Assembly: GCA_963580455.1 (NCBI GenBank)
Contig: OY756970.1
Coordinates: 20,398,001 to 20,462,000 of the forward strand
Origin: Euonymus europaeus
Lineage: Eukaryota; Streptophyta; Magnoliopsida; Celastrales; Celastraceae
Direction of reading: 5' to 3'
DNA length: 64,000 bases
Shown here: positions 11,142 through 22,199 of the stretch, one piece after another
How the letters are laid out: each line of letters starts with the position of its first letter
Numbering within the stretch: the stretch's first letter is position 1
The notes under the pieces: generated by a model
Told to the model about the DNA's origin: nothing
What the model saw: the letters and a program-made list of their open reading frames with translations, nothing else
Database searches by the model: none
Position numbers and translations under genes: made by a program

Positions 11142-13072
11142 TCAGATTCCTTCATTCACCAAGTCACGAAGCTTCTTCTCCATAGCTTCTGAACATATTT
11201 GGCCCATCATGTGGTAGAAGGACATCAAATCAGATAATTGCTCAATGGATATTTTGCCCATTATCGCCTTTGCAAGTATCTGTTTCTCTTCATTTATTTT
11301 CAGCCTTTCTTTGTATGCAGATGCATTTCTCACTGTTGCACCCATTTGTTTCAGCCTCTTGTCTTGCTGTAAACTCAATGCAGTATTTGCCTGCAGTAGG
11401 TTGTAATTTAGCAGCGTTAGGAAACACATACATCTCTTCTGGTCAACCTTGTCATCTGCTTAAAATTTGTCAAGGCTAACCTCTAGGAACTCTGCTCCAA
11501 CTTCCAGTTCTGATTCTTGACCTGAAACCATTCCATTACGTGAGCTGTACATGTCTCTTGCAATAGAGAAACTCCGGACAATAATCTTCCTTTTCGTCTC
11601 CATTTCCGGATTAAGCTTCAGAGATTTTGGAACACAAGCTGAGGGATTAATCCTTTTTCCATAAGCAATAACTGCCTTGGCAAATTCCTGCACAAAAGCC
11701 ATCGTAACCACCAGTTTGATGGGAAATGAAGTATAAGACACAACAAAATGAGAAATATTTGGTGTTACCTACTTACCTTGTATGCAGATGGGCATCCAGG
11801 GTAATCAAACTTTTCTGAATCTTGTTGCCGCATCCGCTCGGGATGGAATTGAAGTCCCATGATGAATTTACCCTCTTCAGGATTATAAGCATCAGGATCG
11901 TAAAACCCTTCTATCAAACCGTCCGGAGCAAACGCCATCGGAACGAAACGATTTGCTAATTTCTTGACACCTTGATGATGATAGCTATTGACCATGATTT
12001 CCATCTTCTCCTCCAATGATCCTTCGAACCATTTGTGCAAAGGAGTGTTTTCCACTACTTTGATCACATGCCGATGCCTATCATAATTTTCATAGTCCAT
12101 ATGAACTACTACTCCTTCATTCAATTCTTTACATTTCTTTGAGATTTCTTTCTCCACATCTTGATAGAGAGTTCCTCCACAAGCAACATTGAGCACTTGA
12201 GATCCCCTGCAAATCCCCAAGTATGGTATGTTTCTTTCAAGGCATAACTTTGCAAGTCTTAATTCAATTGTGTCTTTCTCTTTATCAATGTCTGTATCAC
12301 TACCATGCAGGTGTCTTATCTCTTCAAGTTCTTCCTCTGATAAACCTGAAAGCTCTGCTTCATAATGTGAAGGATCAATGTCCTCACCTTCACAGAGAAG
12401 AACACCATGAATTGGTTCAAAGCTTTGCAACAGCATATGCACTCCACTAACTCTTGGTACAATCACAGGAACTGCCCCATAGCTTACTATGAGATCTAGA
12501 TGATATTCTCCTGTTCATTTGATGAAAATCATCATGGTAAGTGTACAATCACAATCGTAAAATACCAAAATTATTCCAAAAGCTTAAACAGAAGTGGCAA
12601 TGCAACCAGTTCTTAACTATTAACTAACTGTTGCTTATGAATCCATCTAGATTCCAGTCCACTAAAAGCACCTCCAAAAAAGGGCTATCATGGGCGTCCA
12701 ATCATAAGTTTAATTCCAGAAAACATCCCGTGGATGTGGGGATAAGTTCTACATACCGATCTCGTCCACTATGAGAGTTTTGTGCACGAGTTAGTTGTTT
12801 GTTGCCTACCTTAACATTAACACAACAATTGACTTCTATGCTTTCATAGAACATGTCTAGAGAACCCATGTCATCTTCTCAAACATTTGAACAAATAAAA
12901 GGCATGAAAGGTACCATAAACTAATGAATTCAATAAACAATAACAACAAAACTAATTAAGGGGGAGAGAGATTGAACGAACCCACAAAATCCACGAACTT
13001 ATTCTTGCGGACGGTCCTGCGGGAGACAATGAGGACTTTGGGCAGTATCATTGAGAGATCTGTTGAAGCCAT
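11142..13072 (-). CDS. Class-I glutamine amidotransferase (PuuD-like, peptidase C26)
   Basis: Four exons on the reverse strand: 13072-12982, 12510-11777, 11687-11481, 11390-11142. They sum to 1281 nt (426 aa), in frame. The fold is the GATase1 / gamma-glutamyl hydrolase type. The nucleophile elbow GICRGSQ has Cys131 and is followed by [13 protein letters not shown]; the catalytic pair lies in GLQFHPER (His253, Glu255). An oxyanion/substrate motif LCEGEDIDP precedes. Nearest known relatives are plant proteins of the Arabidopsis At5g38200 type, predicted to hydrolyse a gamma-glutamyl amide such as gamma-Glu-GABA. The true substrate in plants is not established. A plant-specific C-terminal helical extension (ANTALSLQQ to the end) follows the catalytic domain. 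No obvious transit peptide, so probably cytosolic. Intron 1 carries a SINE-like fragment. Confidence 0.94.
12725..12815 (+). mobile_element. Au-like SINE 3-prime fragment in intron 1
   Basis: The segment reading ACATACCGATCTCGTCC, CTATGAGAGTTTTGTGC and GTTGTTTGTTGCCTACCTT resembles the 3-prime half of the SINE at 26606-26792. The pol III boxes are missing, so this is a 5-prime-truncated or decayed copy. Confidence 0.4.
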
Positions 13073-13196
13073 TGATATCCCTCCAACGTTTTCTTTTCCA
13101 AGATGTGAAAATTTTCAAAGATAAAGCCGTAATAAATGCTGGATTCTTTTCCTTTTGTGACCGATTGGTTTTGAATTCTGATATTGAGCAGTTCAG

Positions 13197-13203
13197 TTTT
13201 ATA
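13197..13203 (-). promoter_or_regulatory. TATA box of the amidotransferase gene
   Basis: TATAAAA on the reverse strand, about 125 bases before the ATG at 13072. Confidence 0.4.
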
Positions 13204-13649
13204 GTAGTGGCAGTCTAGGCGCCGCGTATAAGCACGTTTATTCAATTGAAGGCGCAGGAGCGAACGTAGGTATAGCCAAGTCAAACATTTGATTAGGTGC
13301 TGATGTGGAGTCCCGGTCATGTTTGGATAGATTTTTTTATTTTTTTATGAATGTTTGGATAGATATTTACATAAACTTTGTTTTGGCAGCTTTGGATATC
13401 ATATGGATATGTATCAGATGATATATTTTGCCATCTACAAAATTTATTAGAAGAAAAATGTTATGTGACTCGGCCCTAAATAATTTAATAATAATTTATT
13501 TCATTATAATATTATATTTCATTTCATATTTTATCATAAGTTTTATAATGAAATAAAATGTTATTATAGAATGAGACAATATTAGTTGTTTAACTCGGGA
13601 TCATTTATCATCACTGTTATTAACTTTTTATCGATTATGCCACTTTGAG
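13204..13649. other. Spacer, no feature seen
   Basis: AT-rich, non-coding. Nothing supported. Confidence 0.4.
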
Positions 13650-13776
13650 CACTTGTTTGGTACATGATTATTTGGATTTTAGGCTCTACAATTTCCTAGA
13701 ATATATTTTTCCGTAAAAGATCGAACACGGACCTTATTATTTTCAGTTGGTTATCTCACCATTGGGCTAACCCCGA
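13650..13776 (-). mobile_element. tRNA-derived SINE (third family)
   Basis: On the reverse strand a perfect pol III A box TAGCCCAATGG (13769 to 13759) is preceded by GGGGT. It is followed 33 bases later by a B-box core GTTCGATC (13726 to 13719). Spacing and the head sequence resemble a tRNA gene, but the acceptor stem does not close and the body is AT-rich, so this is a SINE rather than a tRNA. The 3-prime end is approximate. Confidence 0.5.
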
Positions 13777-14334
13777 TTTCCAAAAATCAATTTCTAGGTC
13801 AAATACAAATACAAATACAAATCGTACACGATTTGGATATGATGTTCACTAATCACATATGCATGAACTTATCAACTTAGAACACCAACCCAAAAAAAAA
13901 TGAACTTATCAACTCAGAAGCTTATGCGTGGAGAAGATGCTTTGCTACTTCGTATTTATGTATTTATATTTTGAAACGTCGGCTGATTTCTTACCAACCC
14001 AATAAATTAAGGATACGTTTTTCAAAATATAAAAAACAAAACACGACGACATGATCTGAATGAATGTCATTGCATTATTTGTTTGTCGGTAAAATTGTAG
14101 GTATGTCTATTTTATGAGACTTATAAGGGATGAGATCATTCATTTAACCTTATTTGCAACCAAGTCTAGTTATTAAATTTTTTTATAATTAATTTGATTT
14201 TTATTTTTTGGATTCATGTCAAAATTGGAGACTTTTAAGAAAAAATACATATTAAATGAAAAAAATTAATTTAGAAAATACATTAATTTTTCTATTTTAA
14301 TTAATTATTTTATTGTCTTAATCAATATGTTGAG

Positions 14335-14650
14335 CATACACGACCTCGTTAGAATTTCGCGAATTCACTCTTTCTTCACTCTCTTTAGGATTTAACACTT
14401 ATTATTTATGTTATAATATGAAAATTCGATACACAAGCCCGTTAGGGTTTAGCGAATTTGTTACCCTTAGAATTTAACACTTGTTGTTTGGGTTCAGCAT
14501 GAAAATACGAGGCCGTTAGGATTTAGTGAATTCATTTCTCTTAGGGTTTAATACTTGTTTAGGTTACAACATGAAAATACGATACGCGGGTTCGTTAAGG
14601 TTTAACGAATTCGTTCCTCTTAGGATTAGTAATATTTACTATTTAGGTTA
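14335..14650. repeat. Degenerate tandem repeat, about 85 bp x 4
   Basis: Four diverged units, each containing a phrase like CGTTAGGGTTTAGCGAATTC followed by CTTAGGATTTAACACTTGTT and ATGAAAATACGA. Unit starts are near 14335, 14427, 14508 and 14580. Each unit includes a telomere-like TTAGGGTTTA core, but this is a complex satellite rather than a telomeric array. Confidence 0.75.
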
Positions 14651-14659
14651 ACGTAGTTA

Positions 14660-15670
14660 AAAAAATTACATAACATATATACTAATTAAATTTTTTTTGA
14701 AAAATAATGTAATTAAAAAAGTACTTTAAAAAATATCGACAATAAATCTTGTTAGAGAGAGTTTTACGTGCTGAGTTCGAATATGTAATTTTAAAAAAAA
14801 TTACCTTGTATTTTAAGAGATAAAACTTTTTAAAATTTTGTATATAAAAAAATATAAAAATTGCAGTGAATTGAACTGACTTCCAAATAAATTATATGGA
14901 TAAACTTCAACCTTAATAAATCTAAAAAAGTAGATTCCCTCGCCATTCTAGGCCTGGAAAGCCCAATGATACAAAGCAGCCCAAGGGTTACGATCGCAAA
15001 TGCGGATGTACAAGAACTCAAGAAGCCAATTGATGCAGCTGAGCACCAACCAGTGAGCAGTCAACCACCAACCCTGCGATCTGCTACTTGCTAATGTGCC
15101 TATGTCGACCGGAAATTGACGTTCCGACAAGCCAACTATATGATCCAGCTATTCAGGGCCAAGGCCCATTTTGTAGACCAACACTGGGCCGATTTTCATC
15201 AGAAGTAATTTCACAAAAGACTATAAACACACACTAAATGGTACAGACGAAATATAAGTTGCGAAACTGTATACATAGAGATACGGTCACACAGAGAAGG
15301 GGAGCAGAGCCGTGATGATGGCAGTCGCAGCCGCACATCCGTAACGCTCTCTCTGGATATTATGTCTGATACTGTTTTGATTTTGTAAATCAAAGATAAA
15401 GCTAGTGGAATCTGTTTAACTGTAAAACCTTGCAATTGTAAAGCATGCATCCAATAGAAAAGTAAGCCTTTTGTCTTTACAAAAGTAGAGCTGGTGATCT
15501 GTCAAAGCAACTGCATACGCTCACAAAGAAAGAAAAAAAAAAGTTTTTGAATATTTGTCTATGCATGTCTCGAACATAAAAAAGGTTTATCCTTGAATCA
15601 TAAATTATTGCTCGACCCACACTGACATGAAGAAATTGAAATATCTTTAGCATTTGATTGGAGGCTAGTG
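14660..15670. other. Spacer with unrecognised GC-richer segment
   Basis: 14945-15200 has balanced base composition and stays open in a reverse frame for about 60 codons, but the peptide is not recognised and shows no splice-compatible extension. Possibly an old transposon piece. Confidence 0.3.
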
Positions 15671-15679
15671 TTGTAATTT

Positions 15680-16020
15680 TCACCTTTTGTAGCAAGTGGG
15701 CTTGAACCTAACTCAGTATACAAGGAAAAGTTATTGTTACCTAACTCGCTACACAAGAGAAAATACCTTTTATAGGAAGTGGGGAAAAGTTATTGTTACC
15801 TAACTCGCTACACAAGAGAAAATACCTTTTATAGGAAGTGGGAAAAGTCCTTGTTACCTAACTCACTGCACAAGAGAAAAGACCTTTTGTAGCAAGTGGG
15901 CTTGGACCTAACTCACTACACAAGGAAAAGACATTGTTATCTAACTCACTATACAAGGGAAAATACCTTTTGTAACAAGTAGACTTGAACCTAACTCGTT
16001 ACATAAGGAAAAAATACCTT
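15680..16020. repeat. Tandem array, about 58-59 bp unit
   Basis: Units of the form TTGTTACCTAACTCGCTACA, then CAAGAGAAAATACC, then TTTTATAGGAAGTGG. The two best copies start at 15730 and 15789 (period 59), the next at 15847, and diverged copies run to about 16020. A weak further copy lies near 16130 (AGCAAGTGAACTTGGACC). No coding potential. Confidence 0.8.
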
Positions 16021-16199
16021 ATTACTAGTGAGAGACTTGTTGGATCTGTGGTATAACTGGAAACATCAAGCCCATATAAGAATTGTTTTATTTACATGGA
16101 TACAACAGATTCGCACGACTTTGTTCCTCCTCAAATATAGCAAGTGAACTTGGACCCAAGTCACTATAAAAAAAAACTTATTAATAAAGAGGAATGATC

Positions 16200-17783
16200 A
16201 AACACTAATAAAGTACTTGATAGCCCACATTTTACCGATGTGAAACTCTTACAGATAGTTTTTCATATATTTCGTCCTTCGTTATCGTTATCGAGGAGGA
16301 ATTCGTTTATCTTCTTTTGGTTTAATGAACTTTTTTGCTTATAAAAAGAAAAAATAGTAAATTGAGCTCTAGATTGTAGAACGTGGTAAGACAGTTGTTG
16401 GGTGTCGACTTCGAGAGAGCCCGAAGTGGAGACCAGACCATAGTTAAAGGGAATGAGGGCTGTCAATTTGTCATGTAATAAAAGGAAAACCATAATTTAC
16501 AATGTGGTACCCAAACTCTTCTTCATTTACACACTGAACCCCAAAATTAAAATATAATTTTCTTAAACCCCGCAACCCCAACTCCGGACTCCTGTCTGTA
16601 AAGTGTAAAGGGTAAAGTGACAAAAGTCTACTCTAAAAGCGGGCCTCACCTATCAATTCACTGAGACAAACTGCCACATCCATACATTCACATGTCGATT
16701 TTATCGACAAGCTTTCTGCTTTCATATCGCGAGAATTAGAGTGATCGGTTTAAGCTATTTTACACGTGGTGCACATTCAGGAGTTATCATAATAAGAAAG
16801 AAAATATTATATACTCAATTTATAATACTTTATTTAATTGTAAGATTATATTTCATTATAAATTTATAATGTAATATCATATTTCATTGTAATATGATAT
16901 TTTATTATATATTTATAACGGGTCATTTATCATTCTTGTAATAGGACTCGATCATTGTAGAGAGATCTAAAGGTAATTACAGGACATTGGTTAACGTTTT
17001 GAGAGAAGAATCAAGCGAGGTGAGAATGTTGTTTGATTGAGTTTAGAAGGATATAATTCTAAATTCATCTCACCCTCATTTCTCCTTTTGAAAGTTAGCA
17101 AAACTCACAAAAAATGATATTAGTCAATTTCCAAAAAGGAGAATGAATTTTAATTTTTAAAAAGCTATTTGAAATCATTATTAATAATAATCATCATCAT
17201 TTAATTAATCTATAATATTTTTATGTAAAAAATTAAGATAATATAAAAATTATGCAGTTAAAATTTTAACATTTATTACTTGTTTCATAATGAATATGAC
17301 ACTAGTATATCCGCTAGCTTATACGCTGTGAGAAATACTCTCATCCAAATGGGGCTAACTAAATGCCTCGTTAGCGGTTGATGACCAATGTGAGAGTCTC
17401 TGCTTCAGTCTTCACCGTCCGATGACTGTCATTGCTTATGCATAAACAAAAGTTATCACTGTAATCGATTATCGATACAAAATGTCGCGATAAATCGATT
17501 GCTGCAGAAGCTGAAGTAACTTGTCTGCTGTGGATGGACTTGACAAATTTCTTTCCTTTTTTCCATTTTCAGTTTCTTTTTTTTTTAGCAGGCCATGCTA
17601 GCTAAACCTTTCCCAAAGCTTTCACACCCACTCTTTTTCTCTCTCTAGACCTCCATTGTCGCTTCAAGATTTCTTCCCCGTCGCTCGGTTTTCCGGGTAA
17701 GCAAGCAAGCCTGTGAACCCAACTTAATTTGCAATTTACATTTTCTCCAACGTTACCATTTTTTGTGGGGGGTTTATGTAGAG
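16200..17783. other. Spacer and promoter side of the ZAR1-like gene
   Basis: AT-rich, with no conserved coding sequence. The last 200 bases are pyrimidine-rich and probably hold the promoter and 5-prime UTR of the receptor kinase. I see no convincing TATA box. Confidence 0.4.
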
Positions 17784-20026
17784 ATGTTTTCTTTGGTTTT
17801 GTTGGTCTTGCTTCTCTGCAACTCTCATGGTCTAGTAAGTTCTTTGAATAGTGAAGGTTTTGCGCTTTTGTCATTCAAGGAGTCCATTTATCAGGACCCA
17901 GAAGGGTCTTTGGGTAATTGGAACTCCTCTGATGAGAACCCTTGTTCATGGAATGGGATTACATGCAAGGACCAAAAAGTTGTGTCTGTTAGCATTCCCA
18001 AAGGAAAACTTTATGGGTTTCTTCCTTCTGTTCTTGGATCTCTCTCGGATCTTAGGCATTTAAATTTGAGGAGTAATAGGTTGTTTGGGAGCTTACCTGC
18101 TGAGCTCTTTGAAGCTAAAGGGATACAAAGTTTGATCCTTTATGGGAATTCCTTTTCTGGGTCTTTGCCAAATGAATTTTGGAAGCTAAAGTATCTCCAA
18201 GCCTTGGATTTGTCACATAATTTCTTTAATGGGTCATTACCAACTTCAATTGTTCAGTGCCAGAGACTTAAAACCCTTGACCTTGGCCAAAACAATTTCA
18301 CTAGTTCTTTGCCAGAAGGGTTTGGCACTGGTTTTGTTTCTCTTGAGAAACTTGACCTTTCATTCAATAAATTCAATGGTTCAATTCCTAGTGAGATGGG
18401 CAATTTGTCTAGTCTGCAAGGAACTGTTGATTTGTCCCATAATCACTTCTCTGGTTCAATACCAGCTAGCCTTGGAAACCTTCCTGAGAAGGTTTACATA
18501 GATCTAACTTATAATAATTTGAGCGGTTCAATACCCCAAAATGGTGCTCTGGTGAATAGAGGACCAACTGCATTTATTGGAAATCCTGGGCTTTGTGGTC
18601 CTCCATTGAAAAATCCCTGTTCCTCGGATACTCCGGGTGCAAGTTCGCCTTCCTCATTTCCCTTTCTGCCTAACAATTATCCCCCTCAGGTTTTGGACAA
18701 TTCCGGGAAGGGTGAGAAAGAAAGAGGTCTAAGTAAGAGTGCAATTATTGCGATAATAGTGAGTGATGTAATAGGAATTTGCCTTATTGGGTGGTTGTTA
18801 TCATATTGCTATTCAAGGGTTTGTGCTTGTGGCAAGGATAAGGATGAAAATGGCCGTGTGTTTGAGAAGGGAAGAAAAGGAAGGAAGGAATGTTTGTGCT
18901 TTAGGAAGGATGAATCTGAAACTTTATCGGAGAATGTGGAGCAGCATGATCTTGTGCCATTGGATACACAGTTAGCATTTGATTTGGACGAGCTGCTTAA
19001 GGCTTCAGCTTTCGTTTTGGGTAAGAGTGGAATTGGCATTGTGTACAAAGTTGTGCTTGAAGATGAGCTAACATTAGCTGTAAGAAGACTAGGTGAAGGG
19101 GGATCCCAAAGGTTTAAGGAATTTCAGACGGAAGTGGAAGCTATAGGAAAGCTTAGGCATCCTAATATTGTGACTATCAGAGCCTATTACTGGTCCGCAG
19201 AGGAGAAGCTTCTCATCTATGATTACATTCCAAATGGAAGCCTTGCCACTGCTCTTCATGGTAAGTTTAATGAACTTGCTTTTTATGATTTTAATTTATT
19301 TTTCTTTTCTTTTGTCATTTTTTTACATTTGTTCTTTTGGTTCTGCTGATGTACTTAGGGAAGCCTGGAATGGTATTCACTCCGCTATCTTGGTCCCTTA
19401 GATTAAAAATTATGAAGGGAATTGTAAAAGGCATGGTTTATTTGCATGAATTCAGTCCCAAGAAATATGTACATGGAGATTTGAAGCCAAGCAATGTACT
19501 TCTTGGACATAACATGGAACCTCACATTTCCGATTTTGGTCTTGGACGTCTTGCCAATATTGCAGGAGGGTCCCCAACCCTGCAGTCAAGCCGAATTCCT
19601 ACAGAGAAAACACAAGATAAACAGCAGAAGAGTACATCCTTGGAAGTCGCCATGGTTACTTTGTCTACAAACTTCGGATCGTATTACCAAGCACCTGAAG
19701 CCCTTAAAGTTGTAAAACCATCACAGAAGTGGGATGTTTACTCCTACGGGGTGATACTACTCGAAATGATCTCCGGTAGATCACCAGTAGTTCAAGTGGG
19801 TACCTCAGAAATGGATCTTGTTCACTGGTTTCAACTCTGTATTGAAGAGCAGAAGCCACTCTCAGATGTGTTGGACCCAAATTTAGCACCAGATGTTGAC
19901 AAGGAAGAGGAGATTATTGCAGTTCTGAAAATCGCTATGGCCTGTGTTCAAAGCAGCCCTGAAAGAAGGCCTACAATGAGGCACATCTTAGATGCTTTAA
20001 ACAAATTGGCTGTCTCCAGTGATTGA
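17784..20026 (+). CDS. ZAR1-like: LRR receptor-like kinase, ZAR1 type
   Basis: Two exons, 17784-19260 and 19359-20026, total 2145 nt (714 aa); Arabidopsis ZAR1 is about 716. The first ATG after the in-frame upstream TTG is used. Order: signal peptide (1 to about 22), LRRNT with the [10 protein letters not shown] motif, about seven LRRs (70-255), a proline/serine-rich stalk, a transmembrane helix (about 320-342) and a kinase domain (about 410-705). In the kinase the ATP-binding lysine of the VAVK motif is arginine (LAVRRLG, Arg434). HRD is HGD (531-533, catalytic Asp kept) and DFG is intact (551-553). The same Arg and HGD occur in ZAR1 relatives, so this is a clade trait rather than damage. 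In Arabidopsis ZAR1 acts in the asymmetric zygote division with calmodulin and a G-beta subunit; the role here is inferred from similarity only. Confidence 0.95.
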
Positions 20027-21147
20027 GTTTTGAGTTTTGAGTGAATCAACGATGAAATCTTTTTTGAGTCACAGGCAGTGGAATTTCAGTTGATGCACTT
20101 AAAACTGAACTGTGCAACACTGCACCATTGAAGCAGCTGAAGCGAAAGCGATGCGACTTGTGTATCAAAGGAAGTGTGTTCATGTCATTATTGGCATCAT
20201 ATTCTCCTCTTTGTTACTGGACAAGGGATGGCAACAAGTCTGCCAGAAGAGTTTAGCTGCACAACTACTTTTGTATGGTTTGGTTATTTGTTTATAGAAT
20301 AAAATTTGTCGATTTCTTCTTGTTTCTGTCAGACCCCTTTTGTTTTGCGCTTTCCTTATTCAATGAAATCATTCATATGATGTCTGCAATAGAAAATAAT
20401 AATCAAATACCGAATGACTAGAAGATCAAATTACTTTGTTTTTGAACAATCATCGCAGATGAAAAGAGAGAATATATAGGGAGTAGAACTATAGAAAAGT
20501 ATAGCATAGGTTCTCAAGACAGCCTGTCTTTTTCTTTCTTTCTTGTGTGAATTCTTAAATATTGTCCGATTGGAAGTGATTACACCTTCCACTTTTTTGT
20601 AATTTTATTTCTCAATCTTGTTTTACTTTCTAAAGATGACTGATTGTTGGCAGTGTCTGGTGCCAAAAGGAGAAAGGGTTGATGCCCAATCAAGTGGCGT
20701 GAATGTAGGGGGAGTGGGGTATGCCAATCTATGAGAGAATTAGGCAGTCCTCTTGGACTTTAGATTGGTTGACATTGACATAAATGTATGTACCCAGTTT
20801 TGTTTTGGTTATGCTGGCTAGTTATGGTGGTTCTTCGTCAATAATGAGAAAATTGGGCAACCGACACCAGACAAGCTGATTAAGATTTATCCCAAAACAC
20901 AATTTCAAAAATATGAGTTGCATATGCAGCTGATATTTCGGACAGAAAACAGAATCCTCTCTTATTGCAAATTCAGTTGAATGAACAACACTAACAAAGA
21001 TCATAATCTCAGCCCATTTTAGCTCACATTTTCTTCTTTTGCTTCTAAACCATTTCAGGCTCATAGTTTTGCTTCTATCTAACACCAAATCTGAAACAGT
21101 ATGGATGATGAGATCCATTTAGGCAAACTGAGTCTGATTCAAGGGAA
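20027..21147. other. Convergent spacer
   Basis: Between the ZAR1-like stop and the reverse Aux/IAA stop. It probably holds both 3-prime UTRs. No further gene recognised. Confidence 0.5.
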
Positions 21148-22199
21148 CTAAGATGAGCTAGCTTCATTTTTTCGAGCAATCCATAGTCGTGTCACACGCT
21201 CTACAAACTCCCTGTCAGATACCAAAATGGCAATCATAAGATAGTCTGCTACACTGTTACGAGAAAATTCATTTTTTATGAAGAAAAATAACAAAGAAAG
21301 AACATACTTCCATGGAACATCACCAACAGTCTTCCAATTCTCCTCTCTGTCCTTATAAACCAATGAAAACTCGGAACCGGCAGCAAACAACCTTAACCCT
21401 GATATAGAATGTCTTCCTGATCCAGTTTTACCTCGATCGTATTAGTTAATTACTTAATTGTTAGCAAGAACAAATCTAAAGCTCCTAAAATATTTGGTAC
21501 TACTTACCAAACATGTCTTCTAGTTGCTGCACAAGGCTAGAGTAACTTCCATGATCAACCATGCAAACTTTCCTCCCAACTACAACCCCATCCATGTTGA
21601 CTTTCACATAAGCCCACCTCTCCTTGCTCTGAACTCCTTCCGTCTCCTCGTCGCAATCGTCCGCTATGCTGCTTGGATATCCATTATTGAATTCTTTTTG
21701 CTGTGAATCATCATGAGGCCAGTCCATCAGTCCACCATATCCCTCCAGGCTTAACACTAACAAAAATACCAATTTCAGTTGAAACATGAAAAATTGAGTA
21801 CTGAAACAGAAAGAAAAAGTAGTTTCTGTATCTTAAGGTACGGAAATGAATGGAATCCCACACTGGTTTTAAGAACAGAAGGGGAATTAAGGGCATACAC
21901 TGTCCAGATGAATGATAAACTTCAGGCTGCAGAGTTCTTAAACTAAGTCCAAGATCAATAGACCCATCTTCATTTTTGGTCTGGAAATGATAAGGGTGAA
22001 GGGTTGAAGGGTTTAAGTAATAGCCAGATGTGTGTGAATCCATTGGAAAAACACTACTAACAACCCTTTTAGTGTTTTTTTTATGGCAATCAAGGTCAGG
22101 TAAATTGTGTATGTTGGGAAACCAATTTATAGCATCTCCTGCTAGCAGACCCGAACATGTGAAAACTGGAAGTTTGGGAGACAAGAAACCCTCCTCCAT
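21148..22199 (-). CDS. IAA34-like: Non-canonical Aux/IAA protein (IAA32/IAA34-like)
   Basis: Four exons on the reverse strand: 22199-21899, 21756-21508, 21416-21308, 21211-21148 (723 nt, 240 aa). Exon 1/2 could instead join 21901 to 21749, giving 237 aa; both stay in frame. Domain I is present as DLGLSLRT (LxLxL at 83-87), the TOPLESS-type repressor motif. The degron GWPPV/I of domain II is absent between domain I and the PB1 part. Domains III/IV are intact: [40 protein letters not shown], then the acidic OPCA-like stretch and GDVPW. Nuclear transcriptional co-repressor dimerising through PB1 with ARFs. Lack of the degron predicts no TIR1/AFB-dependent auxin turnover. Assignment to the IAA32/34 clade rests on HSSGQ after domain I and the overall plan. 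Confidence 0.92.

Noticed and set aside
13650..13776. Possible true tRNA gene
   Set aside because: Pol III boxes are present but the acceptor stem does not close and the anticodon arm cannot be formed; a SINE fits better. The same holds for 26606-26792 and 39415-39560.
14830..15130. Two overlapping reverse frames of about 60 codons
   Set aside because: No family resemblance and no promoter or splice support; overlapping frames suggest neutral base composition, not coding.
21711..21898. Read-through of Aux/IAA exon 1 into the following sequence
   Set aside because: The sequence after 21899 turns into a hydrophobic, AT-driven stretch, and a good donor plus acceptor restore the domain III frame.
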